The notes under the pieces are model-generated. The model was not told the DNA's origin, did no database searches, and saw nothing but the letters and a program-made list of their open reading frames with translations. A stretch of 64,000 nucleotides of DNA from Asticcacaulis sp. AND118 (GTDB taxonomy: Bacteria > Pseudomonadota > Alphaproteobacteria > Caulobacterales > Caulobacteraceae), in contig NZ_CP084911.1 in assembly GCF_020535245.1 (NCBI RefSeq), positions 783,001 to 847,000 on the forward strand, written 5' to 3'. Positions 9,458 to 16,663 of the stretch are shown piece after piece (the stretch's first letter is position 1; every line of letters starts with the position of its first letter). The position numbers and the translations under genes were made by a program.

Positions 9458-10564
9458 TCAAGCTATTACTAAGCTTCTGTGTGCGGTATCCGTGTGCTCT
9501 GTGTCCCCGTTGTGTCCCTCGAAATTCTGCGTTTTGGCTTCAGAATTCACTCGCTCGAACGCGGCATCAAGGAATGAGGATGTGTCCACATAGATTTTGA
9601 GCATGGTCTCGACGGTGTCTTCTGACCATCCCACGATTGCAGCGATCTCCGAGTTTCGGTAGCCGCTCTTGTAGAAGTTGGTTACCGCCGTCCCTCTGAA
9701 GTCGTGGAAGTGCTTGCCGGAAATCCCTGCCATCTTCTTGAACCGATAGAAGCGAGACCCAAAACCGTTTGCGGTCCAGGGGTTCCCATAGCCGTTCAAG
9801 ACGACATACTCACTATGACCGGAATAGGTGGCACACTCTTGTAAAACCTTCCGGCATTCCTCGGTGATCGGTGGGAATGCGAAACGCTTTCGCTTGGAGG
9901 TTTTGATCGCCACCTTCGTTGCCCGAACGTTTTCCCATTTCAGGTTTAGGATGTCGCCCATCCGAAGACCGAGGTGACACGCCAGGTCCACAACGCGCAT
10001 GACGTTGGGAGGGGTCGAGTCCCGGAGAACTTCGATGTCTTCGGGCGTCCAGATGATGTGGGATCGATCCGCGCGGTGGATACTGGCTATCCCGCGGGTC
10101 GGCTGAGCATCACAGATGCCTCTTGCCAGAAGCCACTTAAAGAAGATCGACACAATCTGGATTTTGTCGTCTGCGGCTTTGGGAGTGTGTTGGGACTCGT
10201 CGCGCCATTCAGCGAGATCGACCTTGATGTCAAGGCGAGAGAACATCGGCAGAGTGTAGTGACCGAAGGCGTCAGTGAACTTCTTCAGCAGACGCGTATA
10301 GTTAGCTTGGGTCAGGATGTTCAGGTTGGTGAACTCCGGCGATGCTTTGTATCTCTCGACCAGAGTTGGGATGTCTTGCGTGTCGCTAACCGCACGCTTC
10401 ACAAGCTTTAAGGCAATTTCTTTGGTGCGACCGGTTGCCTTGTTGAGTAGTGAACCGCCTTTTTTGTCATACAGATAGGCGTCAAACTGGTTTTCATTTC
10501 GTTTTACAACTTTGTGATACACGGCGTGCATTCCTTGCTTGTTGGAACGCATCTTCATAATCAT
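9458..10564 (-). CDS. int: Tyrosine-type site-specific integrase
   Basis: 368 aa. A core-binding SAM-like domain (about residues 60-150) precedes a catalytic domain with Arg201 (LGLRMGD), a beta-hairpin Lys near 221-226, the HxxR box His287/Arg290 (HDFR), Trp313 (GWSEDT) and the nucleophile Tyr325 (KIYVD). It should integrate and excise the element at the 21-bp repeat. No clear Shine-Dalgarno precedes the ATG at 10564; in-frame ATGs at 10558, 10552 and 10531 are alternatives. It overlaps the small ORF upstream. No terminator lies between its stop and the chromosome. Confidence 0.93.
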   Translation of the reverse strand: MIMKMRSNKQGMHAVYHKVVKRNENQFDAYLYDKKGGSLLNKATGRTKEIALKLVKRAVSDTQDIPTLVERYKASPEFTNLNILTQANYTRLLKKFTDAFGHYTLPMFSRLDIKVDLAEWRDESQHTPKAADDKIQIVSIFFKWLLARGICDAQPTRGIASIHRADRSHIIWTPEDIEVLRDSTPPNVMRVVDLACHLGLRMGDILNLKWENVRATKVAIKTSKRKRFAFPPITEECRKVLQECATYSGHSEYVVLNGYGNPWTANGFGSRFYRFKKMAGISGKHFHDFRGTAVTNFYKSGYRNSEIAAIVGWSEDTVETMLKIYVDTSSFLDAAFERVNSEAKTQNFEGHNGDTEHTDTAHRSLVIA

Positions 10565-10685
10565 TAACCGGTGAGGAAGTCAATATTCTGAAACCGCCAT
10601 CATTATTGAATATTACTTCAGTAATGGGAATATTTGCTAGTTTCAGAATGTCTAGTGCTTTCGTGAGTGAGTATGCTCTGGCCAT
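10494..10685 (-). CDS. Small protein overlapping the integrase start
   Basis: 63 aa, starting at ATG 10685 with AGGGG upstream; a GTG at 10697 is also in frame. The sequence (MARAYSLTKALDILKLANIPITEV then a short acidic beta-like segment NNDGGFRIL) resembles the short helix-plus-beta proteins often encoded just before integrases in alphaproteobacterial elements. The reading overlaps the integrase N-terminus by about 70 bases, suggesting coupled translation. It could assist integrase or act as an excision factor, but it has no clear HTH and the role is unknown. Confidence 0.5.
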   Translation of the reverse strand: MARAYSLTKALDILKLANIPITEVIFNNDGGFRILTSSPVNDYEDAFQQARNARRVSQSCKTK

Positions 10686-10693
10686 GCGAATAG

Positions 10694-10721
10694 ACACCCC
10701 TCACTGGCTGGCGAGGGGTGT
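10694..10721 (-). terminator. Hairpin after the membrane coiled-coil gene
   Basis: ACACCCCTC (10694-10702) pairs perfectly with GAGGGGTGT (10713-10721), eight bases after the stop of the gene ending at 10729. No T run follows on the minus strand, so it may be a weak terminator or an attenuator before the small ORF and integrase. Confidence 0.5.
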
Positions 10722-10728
10722 TCCTTTG

Positions 10729-11121
10729 TTACGCTCGTACTTGCTGAAGGGTCTCGACCGCTTTCTTGATCTTCTCGGTCGGGACGGTGGCGTCATCGAC
10801 GCTCAGGAGGCGGTTGCCTTGTTGTTCGAGAGCGAGGGCGCCGGCGAACAGCTTCTCGACCTCGTAGTTGACCAGCTCGCCGATCTTGGTCTGGGTCTTG
10901 CTGGCCTTCTTCATCTGCTGAAGGTCGAGCAGTTCCCGGATTTTCAGGACCAGCTCTTCGACCCGGACTTCCAGCTTCCAGCACAGGTCTTCGAACTTGC
11001 TCTGGCTGGCCTTCAGGGACTTGATCTGGGTGAAGGAGTCGGTCGGTTTGGTGCGGAGAACCGCGACGCCCGCCAGGCCAGCGAAGATGATCGCTGCGAA
11101 CGGGAGTAGGGATGTGTTCAT
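10729..11121 (-). CDS. Membrane-anchored coiled-coil protein of unknown function
   Basis: 130 aa. One N-terminal transmembrane segment (LLPFAAIIFAGLAGVAVL) is followed by a charged, heptad-like helix (about residues 30-100) with Leu/Ile spacing typical of coiled coils. AGAGG lies seven bases before the ATG, the same Shine-Dalgarno seen at several genes of the element. An 18-bp element palindrome starts 34 bp upstream of the start codon. The topology suggests an inner-membrane protein with a long helix projecting from it, as in phage spanin-like or exclusion proteins, but nothing identifies it. Confidence 0.7.
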   Translation of the reverse strand: MNTSLLPFAAIIFAGLAGVAVLRTKPTDSFTQIKSLKASQSKFEDLCWKLEVRVEELVLKIRELLDLQQMKKASKTQTKIGELVNYEVEKLFAGALALEQQGNRLLSVDDATVPTEKIKKAVETLQQVRA

Positions 11122-11154
11122 GTATTGCCTCTGTTTTGATTGTCTCGCACGTTG

Positions 11155-11172
11155 TAAGTAAGTGCTGACTTA
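11155..11172. promoter_or_regulatory. Element palindrome, copy A
   Basis: TAAGTAAGTGCTGACTTA matches the TAAGTnAGnnCTnACTTA consensus at every fixed position and sits 34 bp before the start of the coiled-coil gene. Confidence 0.8.
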
Positions 11173-11226
11173 TAATTATCCTCAAAAGAGAACACCGTCA
11201 ACCGAAATTGAGCGGCGTTCCCTGGA

Positions 11227-11652
11227 TTAAAGCGAAGTGCCTGCTGGCTTTTTCGCTTTCATGGCGTTGAGCGTCCGATTGAAATCGGTGCTCAGGAACG
11301 CAGGGTGAGCGGAGCATAGCTCATTGGCGATGGCTCCGCATGTGATGTGGGCGACGATGCGATAGCGCCCATTCCCAAGCGGCTCCTTCAGGATGTTCGC
11401 TTGGATGCCGGAGTCGGCTGAATTGTAGGTCGAGATTTGAACGTCGGTCTTGGTCTGGATCTTGTAGCTGGCGTTCTTCACCACCCAGACCTCAGCCATC
11501 TCCCACATGTCCCGGCACTCGGTGGCGGTTTCACAGACCGGGATGGTGGTCTGGTATTCGGTCCACGCAGCGGCGCGGTCCTCTTGAAACTGGGCCGACA
11601 CGCAGCCGGCGAGGGGTATCAGCGCGGTCAGCGCCAGCAGTTGTTTTAACAT
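11227..11652 (-). CDS. Small lipoprotein of the integrated element
   Basis: 141 aa with a short signal peptide ending in a lipobox (IPLAG-C17), so it should be anchored in a membrane after processing. The mature part contains five further Cys residues, including CETATEC, and no domain I recognise. AGGTG precedes the ATG at a good distance. It is the only full-length gene of the element without the 18-bp palindrome in front, so it may be expressed in the integrated state. Surface lipoproteins of mobile elements sometimes block superinfection; that is only an analogy here. Confidence 0.7.
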   Translation of the reverse strand: MLKQLLALTALIPLAGCVSAQFQEDRAAAWTEYQTTIPVCETATECRDMWEMAEVWVVKNASYKIQTKTDVQISTYNSADSGIQANILKEPLGNGRYRIVAHITCGAIANELCSAHPAFLSTDFNRTLNAMKAKKPAGTSL

Positions 11653-11747
11653 TCATCACCTGATTTGGTTGTTGGTGAATGTTAACCGCGCGTTAAGACC
11701 CCAGCAAGCTCCATCCACAGCTGAAATTGTGGGTTATTTCTACCCGC

Positions 11748-12587
11748 CTACACAAGCGCTCCGGAGAGGTAGGATTGCTTGTTTAGTCTTCTGCGCATCT
11801 CATGCGCTAAACCGCGTTTATCCTTCTCTTCCTTGCCGTAATCGTAGCCTTTTCCGCCGTCCTTCAGGTTATAGAGGTCGAGCGACGTGAAGCCGATGAT
11901 CTCGTGCTTGATCTTCAGATTATCGAGAACCTGAGAGAAGCCCCAAGCGGACTCGATCGCCGTTCTGCATTTCTGGCCGTGCATGGAGCCGGAGAGGTCT
12001 ATCAGCAGCGTCACAGCCACAGCTTTGGACTCATGGACGTGTTTGCGGCGGAAGACACGATCGTCGCCGGTGGAGAGACGGTGCAGCGAAGGCGAACTCA
12101 AGCGACCGCTACGATGACCGGGGACATAGTAGGATTGCGAGCGGGCGGCCATGATCGCATCAGTTTCCTTCGCCCATACGTCCTTGATGAGGTAATCGCG
12201 CAGAGCGGCGAGGTTGATCGCAGCGCCACGGAATTCCTTCGACATCTGGATCTCGATCCGGCAGTCCTCGACGATATTCGTCATGACGTGATGGCGGTTG
12301 CGCTTCTTCGAGCGCGGGTCTTCCGGAGAGTGGTTCGACGTGGTGAAGAGAGCGTGGGCGACTTCGTGGTCGAGGAAGCCTTGCAGCGCGGTCATGAACT
12401 CCGGCGTCGGGTTGTCCGGGATGATCGGCAGGTTGATCAGGATCGGCTTACCGGTGACGAGGTCGAACCTGCAGTAGGCTTGCGAACCCCGCTGGGTGAC
12501 TTGGATGCTGTTCTTAGCGAGGAGACGGACGGTCTTTACGATCGCCTCTCTGATCTCCGCTGCTTTGAGCATGGTTTGGTGTGACAT
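11748..12587 (-). CDS. Shortened CobT-like VWA/metallopeptidase-motif protein
   Basis: 279 aa. An HEVAH motif (about residues 76-80) within LDHEVAHALF and a C-terminal von Willebrand A domain with the MIDAS motif DLSGS (near residue 194) match the CobT-like proteins of large phages, where they work with a CobS-like AAA+ partner. Those proteins are usually about twice as long. Here the linker between the two domains is very short, and the VWA domain stops soon after YLSGALV, before its usual end. No CobS partner is present. The start at 12587 has AGAGG upstream; the in-frame start at 12620 would abut the palindrome and is unlikely. Confidence 0.75.
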   Translation of the reverse strand: MSHQTMLKAAEIREAIVKTVRLLAKNSIQVTQRGSQAYCRFDLVTGKPILINLPIIPDNPTPEFMTALQGFLDHEVAHALFTTSNHSPEDPRSKKRNRHHVMTNIVEDCRIEIQMSKEFRGAAINLAALRDYLIKDVWAKETDAIMAARSQSYYVPGHRSGRLSSPSLHRLSTGDDRVFRRKHVHESKAVAVTLLIDLSGSMHGQKCRTAIESAWGFSQVLDNLKIKHEIIGFTSLDLYNLKDGGKGYDYGKEEKDKRGLAHEMRRRLNKQSYLSGALV

Positions 12588-12622
12588 AGTGAGCCTCTGT
12601 TTTGCGTGTCTTTGCGACATTA

Positions 12623-12640
12623 TAAGTCAGTGCTTACTTA
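12623..12640. promoter_or_regulatory. Element palindrome, copy B
   Basis: TAAGTCAGTGCTTACTTA, a full consensus match, 36 bp before the CobT-like start. Confidence 0.8.
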
Positions 12641-12700
12641 TTAGCAGAGCGCTAACACGCATTCAAGCGGCGTATCGAGAGGTATGTCAGGAAAATAAAA

Positions 12701-12727
12701 AAGCCACAGTCGCTGGGACTGTGGCTT
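12701..12727 (-). terminator. Rho-independent terminator after the HTH regulator
   Basis: AAGCCACAGTC (12701-12711) pairs with GACTGTGGCTT (12717-12727), and on the minus strand the stem is followed by TTTTTTATTTT. It isolates the regulator transcript from the CobT-like gene. Confidence 0.88.
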
Positions 12728-12762
12728 GAGGTTGGGTAAGCAACACTGTGTAGCGAAGGCTG

Positions 12763-13245
12763 TTACGCGGCTTGCGGAGCGGCTTTCAGCGCCGCATCAC
12801 GGGCGCCGGGGTGAGCAATGACGGCTGCGATGGCTTCGATCGTTTCGTCGTTGAGGTCGTCCGGGATGCTGCCTTTTGTGCGAACGGCGCGGATGAAGCT
12901 CAGTTCAGGACCACGGACCAGGCGCTCATTGAGTGTCTGCAGCACTCGGTTACCGTCTTCCTTCTCGCCCATGTATGCTTCGAACCAGAAACCCATCAGC
13001 ATGGCTATGTCGAGGTTTAGGACACGAGAGAAGTCCGGGATCTTTTCCAGAGGGATCTTCATCTTGCCCGTGCGGATCATCGACAAAACGTTGGAGGTCT
13101 TGAAACCGATGTCTTTGGCAATCCTGTCAATGGTCCGACCTTGAGCCAGATGATCCCAGTTCTTGTTCAGGAACTCGGCGAAGGCCATGCCGGCGCCGGT
13201 CTTTGGTGCGATTTGAGGGCGTCCTTTGGCGGAGGTATCGTTCAT
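12763..13245 (-). CDS. XRE-like HTH regulator, candidate master repressor of the element
   Basis: 160 aa. A helix-turn-helix is predicted around residues 38-75 (TIDRIAKDIGFKTSNVLSMIRTG), followed by a helical region and an acidic C-terminus. A variant palindrome with symmetrical changes in both arms (TCAGT/ACTGA) lies 40 bp upstream, the pattern expected for autoregulation with altered affinity. A strong terminator follows. It is the only stand-alone DNA-binding regulator in the element, so it is the best candidate to bind the ten palindromes. That link is inferred from position and count, not shown. Confidence 0.72.
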   Translation of the reverse strand: MNDTSAKGRPQIAPKTGAGMAFAEFLNKNWDHLAQGRTIDRIAKDIGFKTSNVLSMIRTGKMKIPLEKIPDFSRVLNLDIAMLMGFWFEAYMGEKEDGNRVLQTLNERLVRGPELSFIRAVRTKGSIPDDLNDETIEAIAAVIAHPGARDAALKAAPQAA

Positions 13246-13284
13246 TCTTATCTCTGTGAGTGCTGCTTTTTCTAGTGTGACAAA

Positions 13285-13302
13285 TCAGTCAGTCCTTACT
13301 GA
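13285..13302. promoter_or_regulatory. Element palindrome, copy C (variant, before the regulator)
   Basis: TCAGTCAGTCCTTACTGA: the second base of each arm is changed symmetrically (A to C, T to G) relative to the consensus. It lies 40 bp before the HTH gene. Confidence 0.72.
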
Positions 13303-13425
13303 CAAAGCGACATTACGTTTACGCGCACGGTATGTCAACCAAATGATCTCTGGCTTATCGAATAAGTAGCAGAAGCACGCTTTACCATTAACTGACGATT
13401 AACCTCAGTGAGTATTGGAAAGGTA

Positions 13426-13968
13426 TTAAAATACTCCCCAGTCGGCATCGGCAGCGTAGAATTCGGCTTTGAGCTTGTTCTCCGACTCTCTTTCCTCTGG
13501 GGAAAGTGTAATTTCGGGTTCATAACTCTCGGTTGCTTTACTCGCTCCGGCGATGAACTGGACCGTCGCATAGTTGCGGTGATTTCTTACCAGAAATGGG
13601 TTGCTGATCTTATCCTTTACCCATACGGGATATTGATATGCTTTTTCGATATGAGACCAGAGTTCTTGAGGCGTATCGCACTCGGAAATAAATGCGGCAA
13701 CACCGCCCCAAACGCCGCCGGTGACGGTCTTGGTGGGCGACTTCATGAACAACTCGACATCTTTAACGTCCCGAATTGCCTCGGCAAATTGGCGTGGGGT
13801 CCACATATTGCCGTTATCGTTGTCCCAGCGCTTTTCGAACGTCTTAGGACGAGTCGCATCCTGTTTCACATATCGAAGAGTCACTGCGCCCTGAAGCGCG
13901 TAAATGGCGATTACGATTTCGCCATCTCTATAGTAGACGTATACCGCCTTCTTTTCTTTGGTTTGCAC
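13426..13968 (-). CDS. Element protein of unknown function with C-terminal DxxWGxF
   Basis: 180 aa, mixed alpha/beta, with no recognised domain. It starts at a GTG whose first base is the last base of the upstream gene's TAG (TAGTG), so the two are translationally coupled. The last seven residues, DADWGVF, match the end of its upstream partner (DPTWGMF), and both are preceded by a charged helix. Shared C-terminal aromatic-acidic tips are often docking peptides for a common partner, as in SSB or clamp-binding proteins; the partner is unknown here. Confidence 0.65.
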   Translation of the reverse strand: MQTKEKKAVYVYYRDGEIVIAIYALQGAVTLRYVKQDATRPKTFEKRWDNDNGNMWTPRQFAEAIRDVKDVELFMKSPTKTVTGGVWGGVAAFISECDTPQELWSHIEKAYQYPVWVKDKISNPFLVRNHRNYATVQFIAGASKATESYEPEITLSPEERESENKLKAEFYAADADWGVF

Positions 13969-14468
13969 TAAAACATTCCCCAGGTCGGGTCAGATTGAAC
14001 GGAAGAGAGGTATGCCTCTCGCTCAGCGAGTTCCCGGCGGAACAGCTTATTTGTAAGCCTTTCGCTTTCAGTTTCGCCCCGTAGGGCATTCAGCATCTCG
14101 CCCGCCTTCGGGTCCGCAACGATCTTGTTGAAGACCTCCGGGGCGTGTCCGATGAACGGGATAAGATCTGACGAGACATAGGTGAGCTTTGCGGCGTCAG
14201 CCTTGTTCGTTTGTATCCAGTGGCGCTTGAAGATCGGGTGGTTCTGGACATTGGTCATGGCGTCGCTGCGCGAGCGTGACAGGTCCAGTCGATAGGTAAG
14301 GTCGGCTTCAGAACGGAGCTTGGTCAGCGGGGTCGGGTTCTTGGCCGGCACCTGAAAGAGAGCCATTCCGAAGGGTGTTGCGATCAAGAGATGGACGATT
14401 GCGGTCTGACCCATATGACTCTTCGTCGTGTAGATCAGGCTGTCGCCCCAGCTATGTTTCGTGCTCAT
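13968..14468 (-). CDS. Element protein of unknown function with C-terminal DxxWGxF
   Basis: 166 aa from ATG 14468. An in-frame start at 14549 exists, but its codons would run through the palindrome at 14527-14544, so the downstream ATG is preferred. The first half is beta-rich (SLIYTTKSHMGQTAIVHLL), the second half helical and charged (ESERLTNKLFRRELAERE), ending in DPTWGMF. It shares this tip with the next gene, with which it overlaps by one base. No domain recognised. Confidence 0.65.
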   Translation of the reverse strand: MSTKHSWGDSLIYTTKSHMGQTAIVHLLIATPFGMALFQVPAKNPTPLTKLRSEADLTYRLDLSRSRSDAMTNVQNHPIFKRHWIQTNKADAAKLTYVSSDLIPFIGHAPEVFNKIVADPKAGEMLNALRGETESERLTNKLFRRELAEREAYLSSVQSDPTWGMF

Positions 14469-14526
14469 GGTAGCCGCCAAGTTGTATTCGTGTCTTGCGG
14501 AACAATCCGCGTCTGTTTTGAGGATA

Positions 14527-14544
14527 TAAGTAAGCTCTGACTTA
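14527..14544. promoter_or_regulatory. Element palindrome, copy D
   Basis: TAAGTAAGCTCTGACTTA, a full consensus match, 59 bp before the two-gene unit ending at 13426. Confidence 0.8.
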
Positions 14545-14552
14545 CACAAGTC

Positions 14553-14978
14553 TCACTTGTATGGGTTGTTCTTCTTCAGCCGAAGCCCGGAGATGCGTGT
14601 GTACTGTGTCGCAGTCTTCAGTGCCGACAGGATGACGTGGGTGTCAGCTTCGCCGGGATCGACCTTGGGAGGCATCAGGGCGACGAAAGACTTGATCCCA
14701 AGGGCATGTGTGACCTCGGCTGCTTTCACCGCTTCGTCATAGGCTTCAGGTTCGCCGTCATAGAGATAGATGGCTTCTTCGACGCCATTGTTCCGGAGCT
14801 TCCTAAGCGCGAGCTTCTGGTCATCCCCCTCCTTAGTTTCGGACAAATGCTTATCCAGATCGAAGTAGTCCGGTTTCACCAGCCCTTCCACGCGGTTCAT
14901 AAATGGAGTGTCGCGCAGGGAAAGGGCGATAATTTTGGACTGGAAAGCAGAGTCGTAAGTTACTGGGGCAGTAGTCAT
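14553..14978 (-). CDS. Apparent chimera of helicase N-terminus and primase Toprim tail
   Basis: 141 aa. Residues 1-45 (AFQSKIIALSLRDTPFMNRV, GLVKPDYF) look like the extreme N-terminus of a phage DnaB-type replicative helicase. Residues about 58-141 (EEAIYLYDGEPEAYDEAVKA, then a PPKVDPGEADTH segment) look like part of a Toprim domain from a phage DNA primase. Neither half could work alone: the helicase lacks its ATPase and the primase lacks its zinc and catalytic N-terminus. A deletion joining two neighbouring phage genes is the simplest origin. AAGG precedes the ATG. The assignments come from motif memory, not a search. Confidence 0.55.
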   Translation of the reverse strand: MTTAPVTYDSAFQSKIIALSLRDTPFMNRVEGLVKPDYFDLDKHLSETKEGDDQKLALRKLRNNGVEEAIYLYDGEPEAYDEAVKAAEVTHALGIKSFVALMPPKVDPGEADTHVILSALKTATQYTRISGLRLKKNNPYK

Positions 14979-15028
14979 TGGAAACCTTGAAACGTTCCGT
15001 TCGTCTCTATATCAATACTGAGCAATTG

Positions 15029-15046
15029 TCAGTCAGTAATGACTTA
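15029..15046. promoter_or_regulatory. Element palindrome, copy E
   Basis: TCAGTCAGTAATGACTTA, two departures from the consensus, 51 bp before the helicase/primase chimera. Confidence 0.68.
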
Positions 15047-15049
15047 TAA

Positions 15050-15733
15050 TTATGATAACGCCATATCGACGATGTAATCGCCGAACTTGGCTCGTGCCTT
15101 GGCTTCGCTGATCAGCGGTTCGTGCCGGAGGAAGTTGCGGAGGGGTATTTCGGGGCGGGGACGACCAGCGATGATACTCATGAGCCAGTTTTGGCAGTCG
15201 TCTTGGTAGGCGTGGCCGGCGTAGTTCACAGCGAGATACCGAGGATCGAGCGGGACGGTCATCAGCGACTGCTGGTCGGCTTCCCACTTGGCCTTGATGA
15301 ACATCACCAGCTTGTCGCCGTACAGGTGGCCGGGAAGGGGCATCCGCTGCCAGTTGCACTGGAACGCATACTGGAATGACCACTCGACCCATTTATCGTA
15401 GGGGATGCCATAGTGGTCGGCGAACATCACTGCCCGGAGCCAGGCGGTGCGCGTTCGATCCGGGGTAAGGGAGTATTCGACCTTGCCTTGGTTGCGCTTG
15501 CAGCGCCATATGGGGTGGCGGATGTGGTCGAGCTTGAAGTAGGGGCTCACCCCGAACTTGGAGCGCCAGCGCTCTATCGCCTCGCCGTAGTAGTGGCAGA
15601 AGAGATAGACCGAATGACCCAGATGCAGGAAGCGGTAGTCGTACCACTTAGACGCAAAGAGCGACCTGGCATCCTCCAAGTCCTTCTGACCGAATGCGAA
15701 AGCCACAAGACCATCAAGTCGGTCGCGGGGCAT
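15050..15733 (-). CDS. Element protein of unknown function
   Basis: 227 aa from ATG 15733, which has GGA upstream; a TTG at 15775 would add 14 residues but lacks a ribosome site. The sequence is rich in Trp, Tyr and His (RFLHLGHSVYLFCHYYGEA, YGIPYDKWVEWSFQYAF) and looks like a compact soluble alpha-helical protein. I recognise no family. Palindrome F lies just upstream, and the stop codon is within a few bases of palindrome E, so the unit is a tightly packed single gene. Confidence 0.65.
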   Translation of the reverse strand: MPRDRLDGLVAFAFGQKDLEDARSLFASKWYDYRFLHLGHSVYLFCHYYGEAIERWRSKFGVSPYFKLDHIRHPIWRCKRNQGKVEYSLTPDRTRTAWLRAVMFADHYGIPYDKWVEWSFQYAFQCNWQRMPLPGHLYGDKLVMFIKAKWEADQQSLMTVPLDPRYLAVNYAGHAYQDDCQNWLMSIIAGRPRPEIPLRNFLRHEPLISEAKARAKFGDYIVDMALS

Positions 15734-15793
15734 ATCAATTCCGTCAAAGTGCGGGAGGTGCTGCAGGTCGCTCAATGTGGGGCTCGCTCGTTA

Positions 15794-15811
15794 TAAGTAA
15801 GTGCTGACTTA
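15794..15811. promoter_or_regulatory. Element palindrome, copy F
   Basis: TAAGTAAGTGCTGACTTA, identical to copy A, 61 bp before ATG 15733. Confidence 0.8.
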
Positions 15812-15832
15812 TAAATGCTGCGAAAAAGACCG

Positions 15833-16606
15833 TCAAGTAGCGTTTGTGATGAATTTCGGTAGGGGCGGGGAGTCTTCGCCTTCGTAGGCATCGACAATGG
15901 CGCGAGCGATACCGGAGCGAACCACGTCAGCGCGGGTGAAGGTCACTTGCGCGATACCGGGAATGCCTGACAGCTTCTCGATGGCATCGGCGAGACCATT
16001 CGGGCCGGGGATGTCGGATTGGTTCAGGTCGCCGTTGATCACCACTTTGGCGTCTTCACCGATGCGGGTGAGGAACATCTTCATCTGCCTGGGAGTAGCA
16101 TTCTGGGCTTCGTCGAGGATGACGAAGGCGCCGGAGAAGGTGCGACCGCGCATGTAGGCCAGCGGGACGAACTCGATCTGACCATGCTCCAAGGCGTATT
16201 TAACGCGGGACTTGCCGAGTCGGCGTTCGAGGACTTCGAGGACAGGAACGAAGTACGGGCCAATCTTGTCTTCCATCTCACCGGGGAGGAAACCGATGGC
16301 TTCGCCGGCTTCAATGGCAGGACGTGAGACGATTATTTTCGAGACTGCTCCCGCTTCGAACTGCTCCGCGGCATAGGACGACGCGAGGAAGGTCTTGCCC
16401 GTACCTGCTGGACCGAGACCCAGTGTGAGCGTCTGACCTGCCATCTTGGCAAGGTAGCGCTTCTGGTTGTCGTTCATACCCTTGATGGGTCGATTGTCGA
16501 TCTTGTTGGGGACTGGACGTTCGTCGTGATAAACAGGCTCGTCGTAGCGCTTGCGACGACCACGTTGGCTGTTTGATTGCGTATCCTTACGCACTCGATT
16601 ACCCAT
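15833..16606 (-). CDS. phoH: PhoH-like ATPase
   Basis: 257 aa. Walker A GPAGTGKT lies at about residues 62-70, and Walker B ILDEAQNAT with an adjacent helicase-like region (QMKMFLTRIG) follows. This is the PhoH fold (RecA-like NTPase, possible RNA helicase), very common in phage genomes. The N-terminus is basic (RGRRKRYDEP). The ATG at 16606 has GGAG upstream. Palindrome G lies 40 bp upstream. It is one of the clearest phage-type genes of the element. Confidence 0.88.
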   Translation of the reverse strand: MGNRVRKDTQSNSQRGRRKRYDEPVYHDERPVPNKIDNRPIKGMNDNQKRYLAKMAGQTLTLGLGPAGTGKTFLASSYAAEQFEAGAVSKIIVSRPAIEAGEAIGFLPGEMEDKIGPYFVPVLEVLERRLGKSRVKYALEHGQIEFVPLAYMRGRTFSGAFVILDEAQNATPRQMKMFLTRIGEDAKVVINGDLNQSDIPGPNGLADAIEKLSGIPGIAQVTFTRADVVRSGIARAIVDAYEGEDSPPLPKFITNAT

Positions 16607-16645
16607 TCATGTTACTCCATAGTGACAGGGTGTCGATCCATATTG

Positions 16646-16663
16646 TAAGTCAGAGCTTACTTA
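16646..16663. promoter_or_regulatory. Element palindrome, copy G
   Basis: TAAGTCAGAGCTTACTTA, a full consensus match, 40 bp before phoH. It overlaps the stop codon of the preceding metallophosphoesterase gene. Confidence 0.8.
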
